From positions 3,389,001 to 3,453,000 of the forward strand of contig WPIO01000013.1 of NCBI GenBank assembly GCA_009760855.2: a stretch of 64,000 nt of DNA, read 5' to 3'. The notes beneath the pieces are model-generated. The model was not told the DNA's origin, did not search any database, and saw only the letters and a list, made by a program, of their open reading frames with translations. The stretch is from Cristatella mucedo (lineage: Eukaryota; Bryozoa; Phylactolaemata; Cristatellidae). Below are positions 42,330 to 52,849 of this stretch, piece after piece. Each line of letters starts with the position of its first letter. Positions within the stretch are counted from its first letter, which is position 1. Made by a program: the position numbers and the translations under genes.

Positions 42330-43460
42330 TTGACATCCGCACATGGGTGGCAGCAAACTTTCTTAAATTGAATGATGATAAAACCGACTTACTAGTTATG
42401 GGCAAACTAAGTGCGATTCAGCAATTGGAAAGGCTAACACTCGCAATCGGCTCTGCCAGCATATCTCCTGTTGAATCTGCACGAAATCTAGGTGTTATGT
42501 TCCAAAGTGACCTTTCGTTGGACGATCACATCAGGTCCACAATCAAGTCTGCCTACTTTCACCTAAAAAAACATTGCTAAAATTCTGGCTTGTTTAGACA
42601 GGGATACCACGTCTAAGTTGGACCATGCATTTGTGTCATCCTGTCTCGACTTCTGTAACTCACTGCTTGCTAGTCAACCAGCCTGTGCAATCAGGCGCTT
42701 ACAGCTGGTGCAAAACTCTGCAGCTACGCTTGTTTGTCGTGAGCGTCTCAGTTGCCACATTACTCCACTTCTCACCGACCTGCACTGGCTCCCAGTCAAG
42801 CATCGACGCATCGACTTCAAGATTCTGTCATTCACTTTAAGGTTTCTTCATTCTATGGCTCCAGCCTACCTATTAGATCTACCGCCCCACCAGGCTAAGT
42901 ATCACACCACCGGCTTTTAGGAATCTAATCGTTTGCCAAACCCCATGCAAACCTCAAATCCTTTGAAAATCGTGCTTTTAGTTCGTATGCACACAAAGTG
43001 TGGAACTCACTCCGACTTGCGCCACGACATCCCCTGACTTGACTACATCATGCGTTGAGACGTGATGACACACTAGGTAAGGCAGTTGCTTTTCATGACC
43101 TCGGTCCCGAAGTCTTGGGTTCGAATCCTGCAGTGGGCGATCCCTTATTGCAGCTGCAAGCAGTGATGATAGCCGTAAGGGCTCCTATGTTGCTATACAA
43201 AAGAGGCTGTTAAATCAGGTTGTATTTTTTATCTAAAAGAAACTAAAACTGCATATATTTATAACAGCATTTAGTGGGTCCATGTGACTCATCTTTGATA
43301 TAATTATGCATGCTGGCACTGTGCATGTCACCCCTAACCATGTTATGCTTGTTGTCATTGAGCATAGTACCACTAACCATTCAATTGTGCTTCTTTTACA
43401 GCAAATGTAAAGGGCCTATATTGAGTTTTTTATGGTGCTATATCAAATGTATTTTACTAT
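42330..43460 (+). mobile_element. LINE-A copy, RT C-terminal part to 3' end, with nested SINE
   Basis: Frames contain WVAANFLKLNDDKTDLLVMG, SARNLGVMFQSDLSLDDHI, SCLDFCNSLLASQP and the FLHSMAPAYL block, then the 3' tail AAATGTAAAGGGCC near 43405. CR1/L2 type. A SINE-A interrupts it at 43055-43220. Confidence 0.9.
43055..43220 (+). mobile_element. SINE-A inserted in LINE-A
   Basis: From GACGTGATGACACACTAGG to AGGCTGTTAAATCAGG; the LINE sequence continues on both sides. Confidence 0.88.
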
Positions 43461-43497
43461 TACTTTCGTGGCTACTGGCTGCTGGCTCCACGTTTAA

Positions 43498-43585
43498 TAA
43501 TCATAATCATAATTCATTTGATATAGCGCTCTCAGAGAACTCCAATCTCTTTCTAGGCACTTTACATTTGCTGCAAAGGAACTTT
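43498..43585 (-). mobile_element. LINE-A 3' end, inverted
   Basis: An AATCATAATCATAAT tail, then GATATAGCGCTCTCAGAGAAC and ACTTTACATTTGCTGCAAAG. It lies tail to tail with the + strand copy that ends at 43460. Confidence 0.85.
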
Positions 43586-43725
43586 CTGTTTGCCTGCTAC
43601 GGGGTGGGCAAAATTATTCAGGGACAAATAATCCACACTAGTCTCAGCCTCAGGGGGGTAAGTGCTCCCACATCACGACACCGGTCATGGGTCAAGTCCA
43701 GCAGCAGAACATACTTTAATTGCCA

Positions 43726-43866
43726 AACAGCATGCCAGTGGTTAAGGTCCTTGCCCCGGGGACCAAGGTCTGGCCGAGGTCGTTAGCTGGAGCCTCGCGT
43801 GGCATACGCAAAGCGCCTGAATAGAGACCAAGTTTTCTTGGGGCGCTATACAAATGAATCGCATAT
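43726..43866 (+). mobile_element. SINE-B copy
   Basis: Head GCCAGTGGTTAAGGTCC and tail AAAGCGCCTGAATAGAGACC, then GGGGCGCTATACAAATGAAT. The tail closely parallels the LINE-A end. Confidence 0.85.
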
Positions 43867-44349
43867 TATATACAGCTGCAGCTGAGACTTTTCTGCTGCT
43901 ACATATGTGAAGCTATTGGATCAGCTGACCGATAATTTTACTAGTGAGCGCCAGGTACAAGAAGCTGCTTTCAGTTGACATCCACCACGGTTTTCTCCCT
44001 TGCGTTACGGTCTCTGCATCATATGCCACATTGCATTCTTATGTTCTGATCAGAAACAAAAAGTGTTAGTATGCCTCTAGATAAAAGCAATGAAGTTTCC
44101 TCTTTTCGATGTGTACTAAGCAGGAAGACAACCGTAACCACATGTCGGCACCCCTCTGTGCTATTGGATCGACGGACACTTATTCACATAGGCACGGCAT
44201 ATGTCGTCAGAGATCCCGCTAGCTTTGCACGAACTACGGTGTCGGCGATGTTAAGGATGAGAATCCGTCTTTCTTCATCCGACCGGATGGTCCTTCATCT
44301 GACAAGACCTGTGCAGGACTGTGGCAATGCAGTGTGGGGCGGCACTGCC

Positions 44350-44405
<56 letters not shown>

Positions 44406-45139
44406 CTCGCCCTCACCACCAGGAAACCAGGTGCCCTGGCAACCTGGAAACCGAGATCAAAGCCGTGCGTTTGCGCAACGATGACTCGACCAAGTCAGCA
44501 GCTGTTGCTTGAACAGGGGATACTGACATGGAGCCACTGATAGAGATTTGCAAAAAGAAAGAGAGACTGGAAGGCCGAGCATCTGACTGGATGAGCACGA
44601 TCGAGGCATGGAACTGACTCGAGGTCGTTGCTCCCGGTCTCTTGAAGCTGCTGCGAGCTGCCCAGCCGATCGAGCACCTGCAAGGTGGGACCCGCATCTT
44701 TCGGCAGTATTCAGTACAAACTATTCCAAGTCTTGCTTGCACCCTCTACCAGGGACATTGCATGACTGGCGCTTTGCCACAGCTCCTCTTCTGTGTCTCC
44801 AATGGGGTACAGCATGCGAGTCTGACAACATCGCCTACAGGTGCATCAAGTTTCATGCACGTCGAACAATGCAACTAGAAGGCTTACAAATGCTGGCCCC
44901 ATTGTGGAGTCGATAGCAGAGCACACCTTGCAACACGGCTCTTCTAGCACCGGGGTCCGCAAATGGGCACCTTGTACCTTTAGAGGCCAGCTCACAGGAT
45001 CGGCCAAGGTGAACCACTGATCGCACCACGTCCCAAAAATCCTATTGCACACAGAATTGTTGGCAGCTTCTGGATGCCGGCACGGAAAAGATTAAAAAAA
45101 GTAAAAAGTAAAGGTTAGTATATCAAACAGTTCCATCTA
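43867..45139. other. no firm gene; GA array inside
   Basis: (GA)n at 44351-44402. Overlapping short frames at 44500-44900 (for example ICKKKERLEGRASDWMS) faintly resemble a gag-type protein, but not enough for a call. Confidence 0.35.
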
Positions 45140-45275
45140 CATAGCAGCAGAAGAGCCACGGCAGTTATCTCCACGCTTGCAGTAGGCTACAAAGGAAGGA
45201 TCGCCTTCTGCACCGGACTGGAACCCACGATCCCGTGGTCGCGAAGTTCAAGTGCATCACCCCTGGGCTAACACA
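45140..45275 (-). mobile_element. divergent SINE-A-like copy
   Basis: - strand: TTAGCCCAGGGGTGATG, CGTGGGTTCCAGTCCGG, then GATCCTTCCTTTGTAGCC and TGGCTCTTCTGCTGCTATG. Opposite in direction to the next copy. Confidence 0.6.
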
Positions 45276-45340
45276 AGACTCAAGCGGTTTTCTAGTAGCT
45301 GCAGTAGGAGAAAGAGCATGCATTAATTATGATCACCATT

Positions 45341-45500
45341 GGGTCTCAGCCCAGGCGATAAGGCTATACTCGCTCTTCACGATCCAGGTCGTGGGTTCGA
45401 GCCCTGCAGTGGGCCATCGTTTATTGACAACTGCAAGCAGCGCTGACAGCCATTAAGGCTCTTCTGCTGCAATGCAAAAAAGGCTGCTGAATCAGCCTGA
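45341..45500 (+). mobile_element. SINE-A-like copy
   Basis: CAGCCCAGGCGATAAGGC, GTGGGTTCGAGCCCTGC, GGCTCTTCTGCTGCAATGC and AGGCTGCTGAATCAGCC in the order of the family. Confidence 0.75.
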
Positions 45501-46042
45501 ACCTGAGTAACCTCAAAGGTTCTTTGCTAGCATGAGGTGTGAATTTATACTGCCCTTGGTACCTTTCCCAACAGTTCTTTGGCTTTTGCTTATTGCATTT
45601 GTCTCTTCGATGTCTGGTCAGTCAAGGTCTAGGTCAGGCAAGGGACAGTCAAGGTCACTTTGGCCGCACCCACACTCCCACGCAGCAGCGGAGGAGGTGG
45701 TACACTGTGGATTCGGGCTTGGGCACCGGAGAGAGAGAGGCAGCTCCAAAGCCCGAAATCACCTGCGAGTGGTGCTAGCCCTGTGTAGAACTAGCTGCAG
45801 AACTAGCAGATACATGGATATCCATTTCCCTTTAATATTTCGATATCCACATCACTTTATCCTCTCGACTAGTGCTGGTGATTTCAAGCCTCCTCCCACC
45901 CAGTGGCGGGAGAGGGCCCATTATCGAGCAAGCTCCGTGTAAGCCCAGCAAAAGTGCCTGGCCTAAACTGTGGCTAGAAGCAGCTACAGCTGTCTGGGTA
46001 CTGTGGACAGTCGAACCGTTCGGACCCGGCACTGTTGTTGGG

Positions 46043-46490
46043 GTGGCATTATTGTGAATGCTGCTCACTTATGGTAGCAGTGATTTGCTGAGCGAGAGCT
46101 CACGAGTTCTCAGTAGCAGCACCAGCAGCAGTAGCAGCACCAGCAGCAGCACCAGCAGCAGTAGCTGTGCTAGAGATGCCAGAATCAACAGAAATGCAAA
46201 AAATGAGCCAGAGCATCGGGCAGCAGTAGTGAGTATGCTTATGTATGCAATAGTGCGCATGTGCTTGCGTGTGTGCACGCTTGTGAAAGGTGAGTGTGGA
46301 GGCAAGATTATGAACGCCTAGCCAGCTGCTTATGAGAGTCAAGGTGCGTAATTGCTATTGGTGTATTGCCTTCAATGGAAAAGCAGTTATCGAACGAGGC
46401 CGGCTTCAGTGAATTTGCATTAGGGGGGCATTCACGGTGAATATCCATCTTTGCATTTCTGAATGCACACTTCATTGGTTCGGAGAAATG
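46043..46490 (+). repeat. repeat X, longest copy
   Basis: The 5' half shares ordered blocks with 22830-23080 and the 3' half with 28530-28660. That implies an interspersed element of at least 450 bases. It has no tRNA-like head and no protein similarity that I can see. Confidence 0.7.
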
Positions 46491-46802
46491 AGGCCAAAGA
46501 CTTCCTCAAATACATCCAGCTGCACTGCACACGAGAAAGAAAATGCCACTTTGCCTGCCTGCCCTCTGCAATCAGAGGCAGGGTCAAACATATCTGGTGC
46601 CGGTGTGGGATCGTTCTCGGCCTCTATCCCAGCCCTTTAATCTCGGGCTCATCGAATGGATCCTGCTGCAAGGCATCGTGGGCGGCAGGCTGCTCTTCCA
46701 CGGCACGTCGTTTTGCGATGTCCACAGAGACGCGCCGGTGGCATTGGCACACTTAACGTGCCACTCCTTCCTTTGCCTTCACGCCTTGCCTCGGTGACCC
46801 TT

Positions 46803-46920
46803 CCCCTCCTCCTCCTCCTCCTCGTCTTCCTCCTCCTACTCCTCCTCCTCCTCCTCCTCCTCCTCCTCCTCCTAGTCCTCCTCCTCCTAGTCTTCCTCCT
46901 CCTACTCCTCCTCCTCCTCG
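46803..46920. repeat. (CTC)n microsatellite
   Basis: CTC trinucleotide array with CTA and CGT variants. Confidence 0.97.
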
Positions 46921-46929
46921 CCAGGCAGC

Positions 46930-47740
46930 TAGTACGATAGCGCAGCAAGCAGAGGCAGCAGCTGTCTCATCGACGTTGTAGATCTCTGCCGCCGCTGCCA
47001 GGAGCTCTTGCTCCCAGAGCAGCTTTATGAGATCCTCGGTGCCTCGGGCAATGACTGGCGGATCCACCGAACCACTACCCTCCCCAGCGCAGCCTCGCCG
47101 ACAGGGCCGCCGCCAGGGGAGGAATTTGGCTTCGACGATACAGTCTTCTGACGTCGAAAAGCCTCCTTGGTAGTAGGCTCGGCTCAGGCTTCCGCTCTGT
47201 CGCGTATTTTGAGTGCTCACACCTGAATGGCTGCCCAGGCACCGGGCGGCCTGTACTGCCAATAGATGAGCACATGTGTGACCACTGCCTCCGCCTGGCA
47301 ACCGGGCCGACGTCGACAAGCCGGCTCTGATTGCAGAGACGCACGGCCAAGTCCTTTGGCGAGACGCCCGTGCTTTGTACGGTACAGCTTGCACGGCTGG
47401 GGTGTGGGGGAGGGTAAGGAAAAAAGCACCGTCTATCGGTATCCATATCTTCAGCTTCGTGGCATTCGCGAGCGTGACTAGCTTGGCTTGAGCCTGCCTC
47501 GTCTGCATTGGTGTTGCTGTCCACCTTCGACCCTTGCTCATCGGCCAGGCTGGCCATTGCCATCCTGCCGATCATCCTGCGAGATCTCGCGAGATTTCGG
47601 CTGGCTTCCAAGTGGTGTGCGATGATTGAGGTCGGTCCAGAGTACCAATAGACGAGCCACGAGAATTGGAAGACGAAATCGACTGGTCCGAGCCCGTGAG
47701 TACGAGCACTCAGAGGAGAGTAAAGTTTCTGCACCGGTCA
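46930..47740. other. GC-rich, coding-like sequence, unresolved
   Basis: Both strands have long open frames. - strand pieces such as TEDLIKLLWEQELLAAAAEI and SLADEQGSKVDSNTNADEAG look coding. On the + strand VPIDEPRELEDEIDWSEP before a GTGAGT donor (about 47698) also does. A strong - strand acceptor (TTTTTTCCTTACCCTCCCCC, then ACACCCCAG, near 47399) and a GTGTGA donor (47226) bracket a 172-base exon. I cannot build one consistent gene or name a family. Confidence 0.25.
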
Positions 47741-48396
47741 GAAACACAGCAAAAAGTGCCAGAAAGCTCACAGAAGGTGGTGGTGCGCCCGTACTTTTGC
47801 AGGTTTTGCTGCCTCTCTACTCAGGCATCAAGAGCGGACTGCAAGCGCCCTCCTTGATTGCTTTTGCATGCAGTCAGCCTGCTCGGGGCTGAGCGATAAG
47901 GCATGCGAAGGAAGGCTGTGGCGCGGCCTGGTTCGTTGATTTATAATGGGGTGAAGTTACACGGAGAGGTGATAGGGGAAGCCCGGGTACTGGGTCTCGG
48001 GACGTCGGCCTACGAGCATTGCCGTGAGGGCATGACTGCTTAAATTCCAAGAGAGTGCATGAGATATTTGCCACTGCAAACGCAACATGTTAGCACCTTG
48101 GGATTAGACCCTGGGCTAGAGCAGTTGCTTACCCTGGAGCTACCACAGCTTATCAGCTGAAGTATAATTTACACTTCGGTTCAGTAGTGTCTCGACCTCC
48201 TAGGTCCTGATAGAGTCACCTTCCGAAATGGAGGTAGGAGCTCAATGCAGATTATTGTCTACGATTTCGTCCGATGTGCAGAGAGGGGCTACTCCCAGCA
48301 TAGTGTCGGCTAGGCGGCTGATTGTGACTTCTAACCGGTACTATATCCAGTCGGTAGGGTGAGCCTGCTAGCCTCGGCAGTAGCAGCAGCAGCTAC
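47741..48396. other. no supported feature
   Basis: Nothing recognised. Confidence 0.4.
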
Positions 48397-48424
48397 GGGG
48401 GGGGGGGGGGGGGGGGGGGGGGGG
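48397..48424. repeat. poly(G) run
   Basis: About 28 consecutive G. Confidence 0.95.
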
Positions 48425-49118
48425 CCTTCCGGTGGCTCCCTAGCTGCCTGGGAGCAGGCTTTTCATGGCTGATTTTAATGGGTCGGCCGCCCAGCAATAC
48501 GACCTGTCAATCAAGGGTCAAGGCTGTTCAGGCTACTGCTACTGCTGGTGGCTTGCTTTCGAGGCCAGCCCTACGGGGACTGCAGCTTCGAACCAGGTCG
48601 AAGCGTCTGCGTTTGCCACAGTTTCAAATCACAAGGGACAAAATCCCTGTCAATGACTGTACAATTCGCCAAGCAGCTCGTTAGGGCCGCAGCAGCAGCA
48701 GCAGCAGCAGCAGGTCTGATATTATGTGCTGCCATGCCTCGTTGCAGCTGCATCGCCTTCATGCACCTTCCTTCAGGCCGTCCGATGTCCTGTCCCGCCC
48801 GGGTCCCTCTGATAACTCTCTAGCTCATCTGGACTGCAGCAAGGCTGCAAAAGGAAAAGGCCCAGTGCATCCCGAAATTGCCAACAGCGCGTCCTGACAG
48901 GAAGGAGGAGAGGGGGCATTGCCGGGGGGGGGGAGGGGGTGGGGGGGGCACGGAGGAAGGGAGGGAGCAGGAGCATCCTGTGCCATCTCCTGCCACAGAG
49001 CAGAGGGTGCAGAGGCATCCTGCACCTCCGGGCTGCAGGGTTGCTAGAATGCTTCGATTTACCCGTGCACTGCACGCTGCACGCTAGACGTCGGCAAGCA
49101 ACGCCGGCATCGAGATGT

Positions 49119-49119
<1 letters not shown>

Positions 49120-49155
<36 letters not shown>
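49120..49155. repeat. (GA)n microsatellite
   Basis: Short GA array. Confidence 0.95.
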
Positions 49156-49156
<1 letters not shown>

Positions 49157-49775
49157 CACAGCGGGCGCAGACGTGAGCGCCACGCTGCTGCGAGTGCCTG
49201 CGTGAGCAGCATGGCCACATTCATTCGAACGGCCTGCATTCGTGCGAGCCGAGCTGACCAATGAAGAGGAATCGCTACCGAGTCAAGGCCAAAACTCACG
49301 GGAGGGAGGCTGCATGCATCCAACTGAACAGAGTGAGTGTGCTTCGGCAGTGGCTTGCCGCCGCTGTCGAAGCACACTCCACTCATCCATTAAACGAAGC
49401 TGCAAAGCAGCTGCAGCTAAGCACGGCAAAGTGAGGGAGAGTAAGTGTGCTGTAGGGTGACAGGCGTGGGCATGCCATGCAAACGGCAGGGCAGTCGGGG
49501 ATGGATGACCACCAAATAATGGTAAATGGTACACAAGTGTGGCTGACAGCCGTGGCTCCAGCTGTCCCACATGTTAAAGGTAGCATCAGCAGCCACCGCC
49601 TCCTTCCTCCGGCTACTGCAGCTTTAGACACAGCTGTTGGCAAGGGGGAGGGGGAGGGGGAGGAGAGCACCGCCCAAATCAAGCTCGATCAGATGTCTGG
49701 CTCAATAAACAGCAAACTAGCCAAACTTGTGTGTTTAGCTCTAGCCTGATACTTGTGCAGCCAGCAGCCTACCGC

Positions 49776-49832
49776 GATGGTGATGATGATGATGGTGATG
49801 GAGATGATGATGATGAAGGTGGTGGTGGTGAT
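49776..49832. repeat. (GATGGT)-type tandem repeat
   Basis: GATGGTGATGATGATGATGG and similar units, then GGTGGTGGTGGT. Confidence 0.9.
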
Positions 49833-49864
49833 ACCTGCAATGAGTGAAGGCTCGAGCCACCAGG

Positions 49865-49986
49865 GGCCAGGGTGCTCACCTTGAACTAACAAGGTCGCAG
49901 GCTCCAGCCCTGCGGCATACCTAAAGCTTGTTAAGTGTCTGGATAGGGATTAAATTATCTTATGATGCTATACAAATGAGTTATAT
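49865..49986 (+). mobile_element. SINE-B copy, 5' part weak
   Basis: CGCAGGCTCCAGCCCTGCGG in the B-box position, then GGATAGGGATTAAATTATCT and GATGCTATACAAATGAGTTA. Confidence 0.65.
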
Positions 49987-50708
49987 ATATATATGTGTAT
50001 GTGTGTGTGTGTGTGTCTGTGTTTGTGTGTACATACAATAAGAATACTATTATTATTATTCTTATTACTAGAAACTATCAGGATTGTATGTAAGAATAAC
50101 GGGAAAGCAGCCAACTTGTTGATTTGCAGTAGGGCCATTAGCAGATGCTGGCTAGAGCCTTCCTCTGCCCTCTGACCCAGGCCGAGAGCTGGGTGACATG
50201 TCATGCCGGCTGTGAAGCAACCGAGCGAGGCTCGAACGACGGCTAGAGGGCACGGTAAATGCATGGCTAACAATTCAGCACAAAGATATCGGGCTTTCGT
50301 TGGCCAGACGAACGCACGATGGTGTGCAGATGCTTCTGTAGTCAGACAGACAGTTGTCCACCGGCTTGTTTCCGGGGAAAGAATGCATGAGAGAAGGATT
50401 GGCAGAGTGCTGCCACGTCTTGGAGTCTGTCGCGGCTGGAGCCCTTCGATATAACTGAACTGCGCCGCCTATGTAACTCACAGAAAGCAGCACAGTAGGA
50501 CCCGCTTCTCACCCTCCACGCCCATCCAAATGTTGGTCTGCAGCATCAACGGCCCGGGCTGTGTGCACCGGTGGAAGTGAGCAAAGGGTCAGTTCGAGAA
50601 GAAAACAGAGGAAAGGAAATGGAAACGGTATCAACACGCTTTCGTGTGAGCTTAAGAGCATTTGACTCACGAAGATTGATTGCAACAGGCCATTGAACGA
50701 AGCAGCAA
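49987..50708. other. no supported feature
   Basis: A short TA/TG stretch at 49982-50033; otherwise nothing recognised. Confidence 0.4.
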
Positions 50709-50792
50709 CGGGGGGGGGGGGGTCCATATACCCATAGCAATGGGGGGGTTTACCCCTAGCAACGGGGGGGGGGGGGGGGGGGGGGGGGGGGG
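50709..50792. repeat. paired poly(G) runs
   Basis: G runs at 50709-50722, a short one near 50742, and about 28 G at 50765-50792, joined by similar GTTTACCC/CATATACCC...AGCAA units. Confidence 0.95.
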
Positions 50793-52149
50793 AACAACTT
50801 TCGAAAGATTTTTTCTCAACGACGAGCGTTGCGACTACTTTCTGTAACACAAGTTCCGAGAAGCGAGCCTATCTTCCAATGAAAAGGCACGACGTGGTGT
50901 AGATTGCTACAACAGTCTAGATATGCTCCGAAGCTGTCTATACCAAGCAGCCTGGCAGAAGCTGCCTGAAATATGTGGCAAGCGACAACTGGCCCATTGG
51001 AGAATTATCATGGCGAGGGCCTGCCGTCGCTCACAAAGAGGTAAAATTAGCAAGGAAACTCGAACATCAATCCTATTTCGCACAAAACGTGACTTGCCGG
51101 CTCAGCCCGCCGGGCTGTCTGCCACGGCACATGCTCCATATCCTGCCGCCGCCGGAAGCTGCTTGTTTACCAACGCTCGGACCACACATGGACCGACCGA
51201 AGCCAGTGGCCGCCAGGGTCCATGAACTAGGGGGGGGGGGGTGCAGCAGCCGGCGAACATTTCGCAATGCCTAGCTCCTCCTGGGCGGAGAGCCCACAAG
51301 CGGCAACAAAGCACATCATCCCGCTAATGACGACAAAATATATGAGCAACGGCTCTGCAGCAGCCGTCTGTTAGCGTCTTTACGGTGGAGTGTCAAGAAA
51401 ATACTTACAAAATGTTTCCGAAAATCGAATACTTTTTTATGGTACCTTTCGAAAGAAAAATATGTTAGAACTGGGATCGGAAGTTCTGACAACTTCAGCA
51501 TGAAAGAAAATATGGTTATGCAAACCACGTCTAAACCAGGTGTGTGTAAACCGGAAGCAACATATCTCATCTCATAACTAATTAACCGATCTCGGCATCA
51601 CATGCGACTTATATCCCAGCTTGTCGAAACTTGGTAGATCAAAATACATGCGTGAAGCTTGTTGAGGTGCATTCTTATGACTTTTACACAGCTTCATTTC
51701 CAGTGTAGGTTTGTGCCTGGTAGACCCCATAGTAATACTCGCTAATACTTCACGTAGCAGAGTGAAATTTGACGTGCGAGTTTTGCTTGTTTTAACCGTT
51801 GCCAGAAAAATCATTAATTTTGGCTGAATATATTTTGCTGTAGATGTCCATGATAACGGCAAATAAAGCTCCAAGGCGTTTAATGACGGCATTACTGCCG
51901 TTAACGCTGCGAGGGCCCTGACCACGTGCACCAAGAGCTCGACGGGCAGTAGCAGCGAAATGGCGCATTTTTTAAATCTCTGCGACACGCGAACGGCTTT
52001 CAAGACTCGGGCAGTGATATGAAGATAGTCCTGTACAGCACTGCCTTCAGATGGCGGGCGACAACGGATTACTGAGCGAATTCTTCTGCTGGCACTTCCG
52101 TCCGTCTGTCTATGTTTCTCAATCAGTCTATCTATCTGGCTCCCTCTAC
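50793..52149. other. no firm gene
   Basis: A - strand frame at 51578-52003 is open for 141 codons, but composition and splice context give no support. A poly(G) run lies near 51230. Confidence 0.35.
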
Positions 52150-52378
<229 letters not shown>

Positions 52379-52454
52379 CTGCCTGTTCACCTCTATCTCT
52401 CACTCCTTAACACCCACGCAGACGCTCTATCGTGACGGCAAAATGAGAACCTAC

Positions 52455-52692
52455 CAGCGAGGTTCGGCCGGCGGAGGAAGTGAGCGACCTTGAAGAAATG
52501 CAGCGGCTAGACCCGTTTTTGAAAGCTGCTTTAGATGCACTGGAGGCAGGAAGTCGAGCGCCACGTTGGAACTGCCATTCATTACGGCGGTTCCGACAAA
52601 TGCAGGCCCAGCTAAATCTGGTCGACTGTGTCCTCCACCGCTACTTTCGCCCTCGACCGGGATGCGAGTATCGATACGCAGTAGTAGTGCCC

Positions 52693-52695
<3 letters not shown>
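52455..52695 (+). mobile_element. Ty3/gypsy pol relic ahead of the integrase core
   Basis: An open frame reads DLEEMQRLDPFLKAALDALE, then SLRRFRQMQAQLNLVDCVLH and GCEYRYAVVVPS. This follows the pattern of the Ty3/gypsy segment between RNase H and integrase: residues D..L..., a WxxL-like stretch, LVDGVLxR, and VVP. It runs into a CT microsatellite and no zinc finger or integrase core follows. Confidence 0.6.

Positions 52696-52697
<2 letters not shown>

Positions 52698-52760
<63 letters not shown>
52698..52760. repeat. (CT)n microsatellite
   Basis: Uninterrupted CT array. Confidence 0.97.
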
Positions 52761-52763
<3 letters not shown>

Positions 52764-52849
52764 CTCAGCCCTCTCAAAGTATATTGACTTATGCAATACG
52801 CAAATGCTATAAGAACTCTTTCAATAAAGACTCGCACCACGGCACTGCC

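Noticed and set aside
44071-44484. 137-codon + strand open frame
   Set aside because: Runs through the GA array and shows no protein-like motif.
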